Positions 15,159-23,733 are shown, numbered from the stretch's first letter. The stretch: 64,000 bases of DNA from Hymenobacter metallilatus (GCF_003944705.1 NZ_RWIS01000004.1:62001-126000); one strand, 5' to 3'. The notes: generated from the sequence alone by a model not told the origin. Translations and numbers: made by a program.

Positions 15159-17420
15159 TTAGTCGTTGTCGGTCTTCACTTTGGTCTTCTCACCGTTGGC
15201 ATCTTTTGCCTTCGAGTCGATGGTACCGTCCTTCGTCACGGTCTTGCTCTTCTCGTCGTTGGCGCCTTTGGTTTTTACTTTCACTTTGTCGCTGTCCTCA
15301 TCCACTTTGGTTTTCACCTTGGTGCCATCGGGCAGCTTGGCTTTGCTCTTGCCCGGCTGCAGCGGCGTGGTTGTAGGGGTCGAAGTTGAGGAAGACGACC
15401 CCGTGGAGTTAGCACCCGAGGTTGGGGCGGGCGGCGTCAGCGTGGGCGCGGCTTCACCCTCCTTGGTAATCACGCGGAAATCGGTGCGGCGGTTCAGCTG
15501 CATGTTCTCCGGCGAATCGTTCGGGGCGGCCGGACGACGCTCCCCGTAGCTCACCGTTACCATGCGGGTTTCTGCAACGCCCGATTTTTTCAGGTAGTTG
15601 TAGGCCACGTCAGCGCGGTTCTGGCCGAGCACCATGTTGTACTCGTCCGTGTTGCGCGAGTCGCAGTTACCCTCAATCGAAATGTTGATACCGGGGTTAG
15701 CCTTCAGAATCTCGCTGATTTTGTTCAGCTCCGTAATCGACTCCGGCCGCAGCTTGTACTTGTCGGTATCGAAGTAAATCGGCTTCAGCGTAGCGTAACG
15801 ACCACTCAGGGTATCGATGTACGGTACGTAGAAGTCCTTGGTAATCGTGGTCGAGTCGTTGGTCGAAATCGGCACGGCAAACTCTTCCGTTTCGATGTTC
15901 TTGCCATCCTTCGACACGGCTACCTGGTAGGTCCGGCCCGAAAGCACGCTTACCTGGTAGTCGCCGGTTACGGGCTTGGTGATGTCGCGGTAGCTCAGGG
16001 CCGTTTTATCGGCCTGGGTTCCGCTGAATACCAGTTCCGCGCCCGGAATCACCGTGCTGTCCCGCTCGCTCAGCACCCGGCCGCGGATAATGGCGTTTTT
16101 TATGTAGTTGATGGTGTAGATGTCCTTCTCCCCGTAGCCCCCAATGCGGTACGACGACAGGTAAGCGTAGGAGCCATCCGGCGACAGGCGGTAGTAGGTG
16201 TCGTCGTCGGGGGTGTTAATGGGGTAGCCCATATTCTCGGCGCGGCTCCACTTACGGCCCACCGAATCCCAATCCGACTTGAAAATATCGTAGCCGCCCA
16301 TTGTGTTGTGGCCGCGCGACGAGAAGTACAGGGTTTTACCGTCGCGGCTCAGGTAAGGGCTGTCGTCGTCGTAGGGCGTGTTGATGGCCGACCCAATGGT
16401 CTTGGCCGGGCCCCAGTCGCCGCCGGGCTGGCGGGTGGAGTAGTAGATATCCAGCGTGTTATCTTCCGAGTACTTGCTGGTTGAGAAGTAAATCGTTAGG
16501 CCATCGGGCGTAATAAAAGCGTCCGACTCGAAAGCCGCCGTGTTGATGTTTTTGTTCAGCTTCTTGGGCTCAGTCCAATCAGCGCCCGACTTCTCCGAGT
16601 ACAGGATGTCCCCGTTCTCGTCGTTGCGGTACATGAGCAGTTTAGTGTCGTTATCGAACACCTGAATGGAAGCGTCGTGGCCCTTGCCGTTCAGTACGCC
16701 GCTCAGGGAGCGGGGCTTTTCCCAGTTCTCATCGTCGATGCGCTTGGCCTCGTAGATGTTTTCGTAGTACTGGCCGTCGGCGGCAATTTTGTTTTTGTCC
16801 TTCACCTTGCCATCCGGGTCAACGGCCGGGGCATTGCTCATATCGTCGGAGCGGGAAGTGAACAGCAGTACTTTATCGTCGGCGGAAATAACCGGGCTGT
16901 GCTCCGACCACTGAGTGTTGATGGTGGGGCCCAGGTTTTTCACGAAGATATCCTTGGGGCTGTTGAACTGCACCTTGGCGTTCTTGCTGTGCTGAATCAG
17001 CTGAGCCAGCTCCTTTTTGCGGGTGTCTTTGCTCTTGAGGGTGGCGTTGTAGGCCTGGAAGTGCGAAATGGCTTCGTCGAAGTTGTAGTTCAGGTGGTCT
17101 ACCCGGCCCAGCCAGTACTCTACGTCCTTGGATACGTTTTTCTTCAGGCGCTGCGCCTTATAGATGTAGTCGCTGGCTTTCTCTTTATCAAACGACATAT
17201 AGGCAATACCCGCCCGGAACAGGGCTTGAGCATTGTTCGGCTCCTTAGCCAGCACTTGTTCGTAGAAGGGCAACGAGGCCCGATAGTTCTCTTGCCCGAA
17301 GTACTTATTGGCAGTCTTCAGTTGCTTTCGTGTGCTCTGAGCCAGGGCAGGCTGGGCCACAGCAGCCGTAAGCGCGAAGGCGCACGAGGCTTTCAATAAC
17401 CTTCTGACTAAGTTGTCCAT
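15159..17420 (-). CDS. PorE-like TPR/PD40/CRD/OmpA protein
   Basis: A 753-residue exported protein with a signal peptide (about 1-27, ending PALAQS). In order: TPR-like repeats (NKYFGQENYRASLPFYEQ, ALFRAGIAYMSF), four PD40/WD-like units (VISADDKVLLFTSRSDD, FITPDGLTIYFSTSKY, YLSRDGKTLYFSSRGH, RLSPDGSYAYLSSYR), a carboxypeptidase regulatory domain (IRGRVLSERDSTVIPGAEL) and an OmpA peptidoglycan-binding domain (YFDTDKYKLRPES ... SIEGNCDSRNTDEYN ... LGQNRADVAYNYL). This order is that described for PorE of the type IX secretion system. An acidic/basic tail of about 100 residues rich in KVKTK follows. It probably anchors an outer-membrane complex to the cell wall. Confidence 0.85.
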   Translation of the reverse strand: MDNLVRRLLKASCAFALTAAVAQPALAQSTRKQLKTANKYFGQENYRASLPFYEQVLAKEPNNAQALFRAGIAYMSFDKEKASDYIYKAQRLKKNVSKDVEYWLGRVDHLNYNFDEAISHFQAYNATLKSKDTRKKELAQLIQHSKNAKVQFNSPKDIFVKNLGPTINTQWSEHSPVISADDKVLLFTSRSDDMSNAPAVDPDGKVKDKNKIAADGQYYENIYEAKRIDDENWEKPRSLSGVLNGKGHDASIQVFDNDTKLLMYRNDENGDILYSEKSGADWTEPKKLNKNINTAAFESDAFITPDGLTIYFSTSKYSEDNTLDIYYSTRQPGGDWGPAKTIGSAINTPYDDDSPYLSRDGKTLYFSSRGHNTMGGYDIFKSDWDSVGRKWSRAENMGYPINTPDDDTYYRLSPDGSYAYLSSYRIGGYGEKDIYTINYIKNAIIRGRVLSERDSTVIPGAELVFSGTQADKTALSYRDITKPVTGDYQVSVLSGRTYQVAVSKDGKNIETEEFAVPISTNDSTTITKDFYVPYIDTLSGRYATLKPIYFDTDKYKLRPESITELNKISEILKANPGINISIEGNCDSRNTDEYNMVLGQNRADVAYNYLKKSGVAETRMVTVSYGERRPAAPNDSPENMQLNRRTDFRVITKEGEAAPTLTPPAPTSGANSTGSSSSTSTPTTTPLQPGKSKAKLPDGTKVKTKVDEDSDKVKVKTKGANDEKSKTVTKDGTIDSKAKDANGEKTKVKTDND

Positions 17421-17760
17421 GTTGGAGGGGTTAGGGAAATAAGGAGTTGCAAAGGAGGAGAGAATACCCAGAGCGCCGGTTGCGCAACGCGGATTTTCAA
17501 GAGTTGCCTCTTATACTGAAAACCCGCCTCAGGGTTGAGGGGTGGTGGGCAAAAATGTGCGACTACACGTAAATAACTGGTCGTTAGTAGCACACTCAAC
17601 CCACAAAATGAATCCCGGAGAAGGGGAATAAGCGGGCAAAGATAGGAATTTCATAATACGGCCTGCACCGCATGCAATTAGGTAAAATAGCTGGCCGTGA
17701 AGCAGAAAAGAAATGAAGATTTTCTGTTCAAAACCCTTCCTGCATGCATTGCCGGACGCA
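17421..17760 (-). other. Long untranslated leader or gene-free region before the OmpA-family gene
   Basis: These 340 bases have no supported gene. They lie between the OmpA-family ATG and the best minus-strand promoter at 17761-17768, so they may be its 5' untranslated region. A 63-codon minus frame at 17408-17599 overlaps the gene start and looks spurious. Confidence 0.4.
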
Positions 17761-17768
17761 CAAATATA
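17761..17768 (-). promoter_or_regulatory. -7 element TATATTTG with TTG 18 bases upstream
   Basis: On the minus strand TTG (17787-17789), an 18-base spacer and TATATTTG match the Bacteroidota -33/-7 pattern. It points to the OmpA-family gene, 340 bases away. Confidence 0.55.
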
Positions 17769-17837
17769 GTTCGCCTACTTAAATTACAATGTTTTTCCCA
17801 AAAAAATTATGTGCCTGGGTGCCCATTTCTGAATAGC

Positions 17838-17845
17838 TACCTTTG
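17838..17845 (+). promoter_or_regulatory. -7 element TACCTTTG for engB
   Basis: Exact TAnnTTTG, ending 23 bases before the engB ATG. The region is A/T-rich compared with its surroundings. Confidence 0.6.
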
Positions 17846-17868
17846 CATTTCAGACTACACTTGAACGC

Positions 17869-18486
17869 ATGAATATCCAAGAGGCTAAATTTTTGATGAG
17901 CAACTCCCGGGTGGAGGATTGTCCTGCGCCTACCTTGCCGGAGTACGCCTTTATCGGGCGCTCCAACGTGGGGAAGTCGTCGCTTATTAATATGCTGACC
18001 AACCACAAGGGCTTGGCCAAGACCTCTTCTCTACCGGGTAAAACTCAGCTAATCAATCATTTTATCATTAATAATAATTGGTATCTGGTGGATTTACCGG
18101 GCTACGGTTATGCTCGCGTCAGCAAAGATGCCCGCGCTAAATGGGGGCGCATGATTAATTATTATTTGCGCAAGCGGGAAAATTTAGCGTGCGTATTTGT
18201 GCTCATTGATTCGCGCCATACCCCGCAGGCCGTAGACCTGGAATTTATGGAGCAACTCGGCACCGAAGGAATTCCGTTTGTGCTGGTATTTACGAAAGCC
18301 GATAAACAATCTGGCTCCCGTACGCAGCAAAATGTGGTGGACTACCTGCGCAAGATGGAAGAAACCTGGGACGAGGTACCCCGGCATTTTATCACCTCGG
18401 CGGAGGAGAAAACCGGCCGGGAGGAGGTGCTTAACTTTATCGAGGACATCAACCGGCAGTACGCCGAAACGCCCGATAATGCGTAG
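17869..18486 (+). CDS. engB: Ribosome biogenesis GTPase EngB/YsxC
   Basis: A 205-residue TrmE-Era-EngA-type GTPase needed for large ribosomal subunit assembly. G1 is GRSNVGKSSLINML (about 35-48), G3 is DLPGYGYARVS and G4 is TKADK (about 143-147). Switch residues GLAKTSSLPGKTQLIN are intact. Length is standard. Codon usage contains more A/T-ending codons in places (AATTATTATTTG) than neighbours, but nothing suggests transfer. It is read away from the OmpA-family gene. Confidence 0.96.
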   Translation: MNIQEAKFLMSNSRVEDCPAPTLPEYAFIGRSNVGKSSLINMLTNHKGLAKTSSLPGKTQLINHFIINNNWYLVDLPGYGYARVSKDARAKWGRMINYYLRKRENLACVFVLIDSRHTPQAVDLEFMEQLGTEGIPFVLVFTKADKQSGSRTQQNVVDYLRKMEETWDEVPRHFITSAEEKTGREEVLNFIEDINRQYAETPDNA

Positions 18487-18560
18487 ATTGGCCTCGTAAT
18501 TGCCAGGCTCCGGCGGGCACTTGCCCACCGTGTTTTCCGCTTTTTTCTGCTTCTGTTCAC

Positions 18561-19031
18561 ATGAAAAAAATTGCTTTTCTGCTGGGTATCGGGCTCCTGG
18601 CTTGCTCAGCCCCCGCGTTGGCCCAGAAAACCAAGGTTAAAGTGAAAACTGACGGGCCCACGCCCGAAACAGCTGCCGCCCCCGACGAGGCGGCTCCGGC
18701 GGCCCCGGCCCGGCCTAAGGCCATTCCGGTGGCCGAGTACTATGAGGGTGGGCAGGATGCCCTGTATACCTTCATTGAGAAGGAACTGAAGTACCCGATT
18801 ATGGCCCGGCGCAACCGCATTCAGGGCCAGTGCATCGTCAGCTTCACCCTGAATACCGACGGTACCATGTCGGGTATTAAGCTGGTGAAGAACATTGGCG
18901 GCGGCTGCGGCGAGGAAGCCCTGCGCGTAGTGCGCCTGCTCAAGTTCAACAAGCCCGATTATGCCATCCTGACCAGCCTGCCCGTCACCTTTAAGCTGCC
19001 GGCCCCGGGCCAAGCCGCCGCAACTGAGTAA
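18561..19031 (+). CDS. Secreted TonB C-terminal domain protein
   Basis: A 156-residue protein with a cleavable signal peptide (MKKIAFLLGIGLLACSAPALAQ), a short basic/alanine-proline linker and a TonB C-terminal domain: FIEKELKYPIMARRNRIQGQCIVSFTL in pieces, then NIGGGCGEEALRVVRLLKF and LPVTFKL. It lacks the uncleaved N-terminal anchor and the long proline spacer of true TonB, so it is unlikely to couple to ExbBD by itself. Such TonB-domain periplasmic proteins are common in Bacteroidota and mostly uncharacterised. The KTKVKVKTD stretch after the signal peptide recalls the tail of the OmpA-family protein upstream. Confidence 0.85.
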   Translation: MKKIAFLLGIGLLACSAPALAQKTKVKVKTDGPTPETAAAPDEAAPAAPARPKAIPVAEYYEGGQDALYTFIEKELKYPIMARRNRIQGQCIVSFTLNTDGTMSGIKLVKNIGGGCGEEALRVVRLLKFNKPDYAILTSLPVTFKLPAPGQAAATE

Positions 19032-19061
19032 CTTCGCACCTTCAACAACTGCTACCTGTTT

Positions 19062-19670
19062 ATGCCTTTTGACCTCAAGGAAATTGCCGCCATCAGCGGA
19101 ATGCCCGGTCTGTACCGCCTGGTAAAGCCTACCCGTGCCGGCGTCATCATTGAAGCCCTCGACGAGAAGGGCACCCGTTCCGTGGCCTCGGCCCGCAACA
19201 AGGTGTCTCTGCTGCAGGAAATTTCCATTTACACCCAGGACTACGACCAGACGGTGCCGCTGTCGGAGGTGTTTGACCGCATCTATCAGCAGCACGGCCC
19301 GGAGTTGGCCGTCACCAACAAATCGGACGACCGGGACCTGTCGGCTTTCATGGCCGGCATTATGCCCGACTACGACCGGGAGCGGGTGTACATGTCCGAT
19401 ATCAAGAAGCTGGTGCAGTGGTACCGGGTGGTAAGCAAGGCATTGGAATACCAGGCACCGGCCCAGGAGGAAGAGGCCCCAACTGCGGAACCAACTGAGG
19501 AAAAGCCCAAGGCCAAAAAGAAAGCTGCCAAAAAGGATGAGCCAGCGGCCGATGAGGCCCTGAGCACGGCCGGTATTATTCCGGCGGCTGCCGAAACCAA
19601 TGCCGCCGGCAACCCGGAGGCCGGTGAAGCCAAACCCGCTAAGAAAGCCACCCGCAAGAAAGCCGAATAA
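19062..19670 (+). CDS. DUF5606 domain protein with Lys/Ala-rich tail
   Basis: A 202-residue protein. Residues 1-130 match the Bacteroidota DUF5606 family as I remember it (LKEIAAISGMPGLYRLVKPT, SVASARNKVSLLQEISIYT, DIKKLVQWYRVV). The last 65 residues form a low-complexity tail of Lys, Ala, Glu and Pro (KPKAKKKAAKKDEP, KKATRKKAE) like those of histone-H1-like proteins, which suggests nucleic-acid binding. No signal peptide. The molecular function is unknown. It ends just before a perfect 26-bp hairpin. Confidence 0.85.
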   Translation: MPFDLKEIAAISGMPGLYRLVKPTRAGVIIEALDEKGTRSVASARNKVSLLQEISIYTQDYDQTVPLSEVFDRIYQQHGPELAVTNKSDDRDLSAFMAGIMPDYDRERVYMSDIKKLVQWYRVVSKALEYQAPAQEEEAPTAEPTEEKPKAKKKAAKKDEPAADEALSTAGIIPAAAETNAAGNPEAGEAKPAKKATRKKAE

Positions 19671-19686
19671 CATACGCTTTCGGCCT

Positions 19687-19741
19687 GGCGTAAAAGCAAC
19701 GCGAGCCACCCAAGTTGGGTGGCTCGCGTTGCTTTTACGCC
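19687..19741. terminator. Perfect 26-bp bidirectional terminator hairpin
   Basis: Arms 19687-19712 and 19716-19741 are exact inverses (GGCGTAAAAGCAACGCGAGC at the start) with a three-base loop. It sits between the convergent DUF5606 and fbp genes. Confidence 0.85.
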
Positions 19742-19780
19742 TTCCGGGCACGGCTCTGCCCGGCAGCCGCCGGCGGGGCG

Positions 19781-20809
19781 CTATTCTTTCAGCACGGCGT
19801 CATAGGCAAACTCGGGTGCCAAAAACTCCTCTACCTTCTCCACCAACTCGGGCGAGCCAATAAAGAGGGGGCACCGCTCGTGCAGATCATGGGGTTCGAT
19901 TTCGAGAGTACGCCGGCGGCCGTTGCTGGACCTGCCTCCGGCCTGCTCCACTATGAAGGCCAGCGGGTTACACTCATACATCAGGCGCAGCTTGCCGTTG
20001 GGGGCTTTGCGGGAGGTTGGGTACATATAGATACCACCCTTGAGCAGGTTACGGTGGAAATCGGCCACCAGGGAGCCAATGTAGCGGGCCGAGTAGTTCT
20101 GCTCCTTGCAGTAAGCCACGAAGCCCTTCATACCCTCCGAAAACGTTTCGGAGCTGCCCTCATTCACGGAGTAGATAGCCCCCGATCTGGGCGTTTGGAT
20201 GTTGGGATGAGAAAGGAAAAACTCGCCCAGACTAGGCTCGTAGGTAAACCCGTTGACGCCGTTGCCGGTGGTATACACCAGCATGGTGCTGGAGCCATAT
20301 ATAACGTAGCCGGCCGCTACCTGGTGAGTACCGGTTTGCAGGCAGTCCTGGGTGGTGCCTTCCGTACCGGTGGGCGACACCCGGCGGTAAATGCTGAAAA
20401 TGGTGCCGATGCTGACGTTGACATCAATGTTACTGGAGCCATCCAGGGGGTCAATGGCCACCACGTACTTGCCCTGCAGGTTGCCGGTCTGAATCATCTC
20501 ATCATCCTCTTCCGAAATGATGGTGCACACCTCGCCCCCGTTGCGCAGAGCCCGAATAAAACGAATGTTGGCAATAACATCGAGCTTCTGCTGGTCCTCG
20601 CCCTGCACGTTGCGGTTACCATAGGCGCCGGCAATATCAATAAGGCCGGAGCGGTTGATTTCCCGGTTTACGATTTTGGCGGCCAGGGCAATATCGCGCA
20701 GCAGCTGAGAGAGTTCCCCGGTGGCGTAGGGAAAATCTTCCTGCTTGCGCATAATGAAGCGGTCCAGGGTGGTACCAACGGGCAGGGCCAGTTTGTCGTG
20801 GTTGGTCAT
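19781..20809 (-). CDS. fbp: Class I fructose-1,6-bisphosphatase
   Basis: A gluconeogenic sugar phosphatase of about 342 residues. The metal and phosphate site [17 protein letters not shown] (about 112-128), IISEEDDEM and [21 protein letters not shown] identify class I FBPase. It removes the 1-phosphate of fructose 1,6-bisphosphate in the cytoplasm. Two ATGs lie two codons apart, at 20809 (MTNHDK) and 20815 (MPMTNHDK). A longer frame to 20839 would start too near the promoter at 20844-20851. The first is annotated, but the second is equally possible. Confidence 0.95.
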   Translation of the reverse strand: MTNHDKLALPVGTTLDRFIMRKQEDFPYATGELSQLLRDIALAAKIVNREINRSGLIDIAGAYGNRNVQGEDQQKLDVIANIRFIRALRNGGEVCTIISEEDDEMIQTGNLQGKYVVAIDPLDGSSNIDVNVSIGTIFSIYRRVSPTGTEGTTQDCLQTGTHQVAAGYVIYGSSTMLVYTTGNGVNGFTYEPSLGEFFLSHPNIQTPRSGAIYSVNEGSSETFSEGMKGFVAYCKEQNYSARYIGSLVADFHRNLLKGGIYMYPTSRKAPNGKLRLMYECNPLAFIVEQAGGRSSNGRRRTLEIEPHDLHERCPLFIGSPELVEKVEEFLAPEFAYDAVLKE

Positions 20810-20843
20810 GGGCATGAGTGGGAAAGATGCGGGTGGCAAAGGG

Positions 20844-20851
20844 CAAAATTA
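20844..20851 (-). promoter_or_regulatory. -7 element TAATTTTG for fbp
   Basis: On the minus strand TTTG (20869-20872), 17 bases, TAATTTTG. It lies about 30 bases before the fbp start. Confidence 0.55.
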
Positions 20852-20952
20852 ACCAATTTGCGCTGAGCCAAAGCGAAATTTCGCTACTTAGTTTTTCTGG
20901 CATTTACGAGAGCCTTTTGCTGGGTAACTAGGCGCAACAGGCCACTTGGCGC

Positions 20953-20960
20953 TACATTTG
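20953..20960 (+). promoter_or_regulatory. -7 element TACATTTG, leaderless arrangement
   Basis: Exact TAnnTTTG followed by GGCC and the ATG of the aspartate kinase. A transcript starting about seven bases after the element centre would begin at or near the start codon. No Shine-Dalgarno is present. Confidence 0.5.
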
Positions 20961-20964
20961 GGCC

Positions 20965-22248
20965 ATGCAGGAAACGCAGCAACTCCGGATTTTCAAGTTT
21001 GGCGGGGCCTCGGTGAAGGATGCCGCCGCCATCCGCAACCTGAGGCAGATTGCCCAGACTTACGGCCAGCCCGGCCCCCTGCTGGTGGTGGTATCGGCCA
21101 TGGGCAAAACCACCAACGCGCTGGAGGAACTGTTTCAGCTGGCCCATTCCGGGCAGGACTACGGCCCCCAGCTGGCGGTACTGCGGGATTTTCATCTGCA
21201 AGTGGCCACCGAGCTGGGCGTTACCGATGAGGCGGCCGGCACCCCGGCCCTGACGGAGCTGCTGGAGCAGCTGCAGGACCGCCTGGCTACGCTGCAGCCC
21301 GGCGACTTCGACAAGCAGTACGACCAGGTGGTGAGCTACGGGGAGCTGCTGGCCACGCGCATTGTAGCCCGGGCCCTGCAGGCGCAGTGGCTGGACTGCC
21401 GCCCCCTGATTCGGACGGACCATACCTGGCGGGAAGGCCGGGTGGCCTGGCCGGCTACCGAGCGGCTACTCGGGGCCGTAGTACCGGCGCAGCTGGCCCA
21501 TGGCCCCGTGGTTACGCAGGGCTTTCTGGGAGGTACTTCCAGCGGCCAGACTACCACCCTGGGCCGGGAGGGCTCCGACTATACCGCTGCAATTCTGGCC
21601 TACTGCCTCGGAGCCGAGTCGGTGACTATTTGGAAGGATGTGGCCGGGTTGCTGAATGCCGACCCCAAGATATTTGCCGATACGGTGCGCTTCCCGGAAA
21701 TCAGCTACCAGGAAACCATTGAAATGGCCTACTATGGTGCCTCCGTTATTCACCCCAAAACCATTAAGCCGCTGGCCGTAAAGCACATTCCGCTGCGGGT
21801 AAAGTCGTTTGTGGATCCCGCGGCCGAGGGCACACTCATTCACGACTGCCGCCACGGGCTGCTGGTACCGGCCTTTATCCGCAAAACGGGACAGTGCCTG
21901 GTGTCCTTTGAGTCCAAGGACCTCACCTTTATTTCGGAGGAAAACCTGGAGGTAATTTTCGGGGCCCTGGCGCAGGCGCGGCTCAAAATTCATCTGATGC
22001 AGAACTCGGCCATCAGCTTCTCAGTGTGCACCGATTTTTCGGCCTTTCGGCTGGACAAGCTGCTGGCGCTGCTGCGCGACCAATTCACCATTCACTACAA
22101 CACCGGGCTGGAGCTGTACACCATCAAAAACTACGACGCGGCCAGCATCCGGCGGCTAACCGAGGGCCGGGAACTGCTGCTGGAGCAGCGCACCCGCCAG
22201 ACGTTTCAGTTTGTGTGCCGGGGTGGCCCCAACGAGTTTGTGAAATAG
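20965..22248 (+). CDS. Aspartate kinase
   Basis: A 427-residue monofunctional aspartokinase, the first enzyme of the lysine/threonine/methionine/diaminopimelate pathway. The kinase domain opens with the signature FKFGGASVKDA (about 10-20), followed by VVSAMGKTTNAL, TLGREGSDYTAAILA and DVAGLLNADPKIF. The last 130 residues contain ACT-like regulatory sequence (LVSFESKDLTFIS, HLMQNSAISFSVCTD), so feedback inhibition by lysine or threonine is likely. No homoserine dehydrogenase domain is fused. The ATG lies four bases after a -7 element. Confidence 0.92.
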   Translation: MQETQQLRIFKFGGASVKDAAAIRNLRQIAQTYGQPGPLLVVVSAMGKTTNALEELFQLAHSGQDYGPQLAVLRDFHLQVATELGVTDEAAGTPALTELLEQLQDRLATLQPGDFDKQYDQVVSYGELLATRIVARALQAQWLDCRPLIRTDHTWREGRVAWPATERLLGAVVPAQLAHGPVVTQGFLGGTSSGQTTTLGREGSDYTAAILAYCLGAESVTIWKDVAGLLNADPKIFADTVRFPEISYQETIEMAYYGASVIHPKTIKPLAVKHIPLRVKSFVDPAAEGTLIHDCRHGLLVPAFIRKTGQCLVSFESKDLTFISEENLEVIFGALAQARLKIHLMQNSAISFSVCTDFSAFRLDKLLALLRDQFTIHYNTGLELYTIKNYDAASIRRLTEGRELLLEQRTRQTFQFVCRGGPNEFVK

Positions 22249-22344
22249 GGCTACCCGGCCGCTAGGCGCCGCGGAGCAAGCAGGCTGCCAGTGGTACAAC
22301 GGGCAGTACATGAAACAATTTTGCCGAACCGTAGCTTATAGCCC

Positions 22345-22352
22345 TATCTTTG
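22345..22352 (+). promoter_or_regulatory. -33/-7 promoter for the Fur-like gene
   Basis: TTTTG (22319-22323), a 21-base spacer and TATCTTTG match the Bacteroidota consensus well. The GTG start is 19 bases further on. Confidence 0.65.
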
Positions 22353-22371
22353 CGGAGAATTATTCTTAGCT

Positions 22372-22824
22372 GTGAGCACTCCATCTGACACTCTTCATCC
22401 GGCTCCAACCCCCGCCCACCTGCGTGAGCGGCTTGCCGGTGCCGGGCTGCGGGCCACGCAGCAACGCCTGCTGATTCTGGAGTGCCTGCTGGTACTGCCG
22501 GGCCACCCCACGGCCGAGCAGGTACACCGGCGGGCAGCAGAGCAGGCACCGTCTTTGTCGTTGGGCACGGTATACAAAACCCTGGACTCGTTTGTGGCGG
22601 CCGGCCTTACCAAGCGCGTAGCCTCAGCCGAGGGCGGCTCCCGCCGCTTCGACGCCGACTGCACCGAGCACCACCATTTGTTTTGTACCAATACGCAGGA
22701 AATCATCGACTACTGCGACCCGCAGCTGGATAAGCTTATCCGGGAGTTTTTTGCCACCAAGGGCCTGGCCAACTTTCAGCCCCACTCCTTCTCCCTGCAT
22801 ATTACGGGCGACAAGCTCCAGTAA
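22372..22824 (+). CDS. Fur-family regulator (PerR-like) without CxxC zinc pairs
   Basis: A 150-residue metal-responsive repressor starting at GTG 22372. The winged-helix part (LRATQQRLLILECLLV, TAEQVHRRAAEQ, SLGTVYKTLDSFVAAGL) and the histidine-rich hinge (DADCTEHHHLFC) are typical. The first structural zinc pair, normally C-x2-C after HHH, reads C-T-N-T, and no second C-x2-C occurs at the C-terminus. The structural zinc site is therefore probably missing, while the H/D regulatory site residues remain. A peroxiredoxin gene starts 100 bases downstream, so a peroxide-sensing PerR role is likely, but this is inference. Confidence 0.85.
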   Translation: MSTPSDTLHPAPTPAHLRERLAGAGLRATQQRLLILECLLVLPGHPTAEQVHRRAAEQAPSLSLGTVYKTLDSFVAAGLTKRVASAEGGSRRFDADCTEHHHLFCTNTQEIIDYCDPQLDKLIREFFATKGLANFQPHSFSLHITGDKLQ

Positions 22825-22923
22825 AAGCCGGTTACGGCTTCGGGCAGACAATGTACTCTTCTCTTTTTGTCGGCAGCTGGCTAGCCGCATCTCATTTCCT
22901 TTTTTCACCATTTTCATCTACTC

Positions 22924-23562
22924 ATGGCAGTTCTCGTAGGTAAACGTGCTCCTTCTTTCAAAGCTACCGCCGTTATTGACGGCGAATTTGAAGAGGACTT
23001 TTCCCTCGACCGATATCTGGGCAAGAAGCACGTCATCTTCTACTTCTACCCCGCCGACTTCACGTTCGTGTGCCCCACCGAAATTATTGCGTTTCAGGAC
23101 CGGCTGGCCGATTTTGAGGCCAAAGGTGTGGCCATTGTAGGCTGCTCCACCGACACGCACTTCTCGCACTTTGCCTGGCTGCAGACCCCGCGCGACAATG
23201 GCGGCATTGAGGGCGTAAAATACCCGCTGGTGGCCGATGCGACCAAAACCATTGCCTCCAACTACGACGTGCTGGGCGGCCACTACGACTACAACGAGGC
23301 CGGCGAAATGACCTTCGTAGGTTCGCCCCTGGCCTACCGGGGCCTGTTCCTGATTGACAAAGATGGTATTGTGCGCCACCAAGTGGTAAACGACGGCCCT
23401 TTGGGCCGCAGCATCGACGAAGCCATGCGCATGGTGGATGCCCTGCAGTACTTTGAGGTGAAGGGCGAAGTATGCCCCGCCAACTGGGAGGAAGGAAAAG
23501 AAGCCATGTCGGCCACCCGCGAAGGAGTAGCCAACTACCTCGGCAAGCACGCCGCGCACTAA
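22924..23562 (+). CDS. Peroxiredoxin (AhpC/Prx1 type)
   Basis: A 212-residue typical two-cysteine peroxiredoxin that reduces hydrogen peroxide and alkyl hydroperoxides. The peroxidatic cysteine is C50 in DFTFVCPTEI. The resolving cysteine is about C184 in GEVCPANWEEG. GCSTDTHFSHFAW and RGLFLIDKDGIVRHQ are family hallmarks. Cytoplasmic. It lies directly downstream of the Fur/PerR-like gene in the same orientation, 99 bases apart, and may be its target. A different electron donor than AhpF is likely, as none is nearby. Confidence 0.95.
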   Translation: MAVLVGKRAPSFKATAVIDGEFEEDFSLDRYLGKKHVIFYFYPADFTFVCPTEIIAFQDRLADFEAKGVAIVGCSTDTHFSHFAWLQTPRDNGGIEGVKYPLVADATKTIASNYDVLGGHYDYNEAGEMTFVGSPLAYRGLFLIDKDGIVRHQVVNDGPLGRSIDEAMRMVDALQYFEVKGEVCPANWEEGKEAMSATREGVANYLGKHAAH

Positions 23563-23668
23563 GTGGTGAGATGGTGAACGGGTAAAATGGTGAGTTTGAC
23601 GTTTGGCCATACCTAGTGGCGCAAGCAGCACGTTAAATTCACCATTTCACCCGTTCACCACCTCACTG
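23563..23668. repeat. GGTGA-type intergenic palindrome
   Basis: GTGGTGAGATGGTGAACGGG, TAAAATGGTGA on the left is matched by TCACCATTTCACCCGTTCACC and ACCTCAC on the right. Left arm lacks C apart from one, right arm lacks G apart from one. Confidence 0.8.
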
Positions 23669-23702
23669 AAAAGGCTCCGCTGGGTTACAGCGGAGCCTTT
23701 TT
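23669..23702 (+). terminator. Intrinsic terminator after the peroxiredoxin gene
   Basis: AAAAGGCTCCGCTG pairs with CAGCGGAGCCTTTT around a five-base loop, followed by T. It lies immediately after the GGTGA palindrome. Confidence 0.8.
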
Positions 23703-23725
23703 CTGGTATAGTGGGGCGAAGACTG

Positions 23726-23733
23726 TACTTTTG
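23726..23733 (+). promoter_or_regulatory. -7 element TACTTTTG, leaderless arrangement
   Basis: Exact TAnnTTTG followed by CGCC and ATG. The arrangement copies that of the aspartate kinase gene. Confidence 0.5.

Noticed and set aside
17408..17599. 63-residue minus-strand frame upstream of the OmpA-family gene
   Set aside because: It overlaps the true start in another frame and has no ribosome site or recognisable content.
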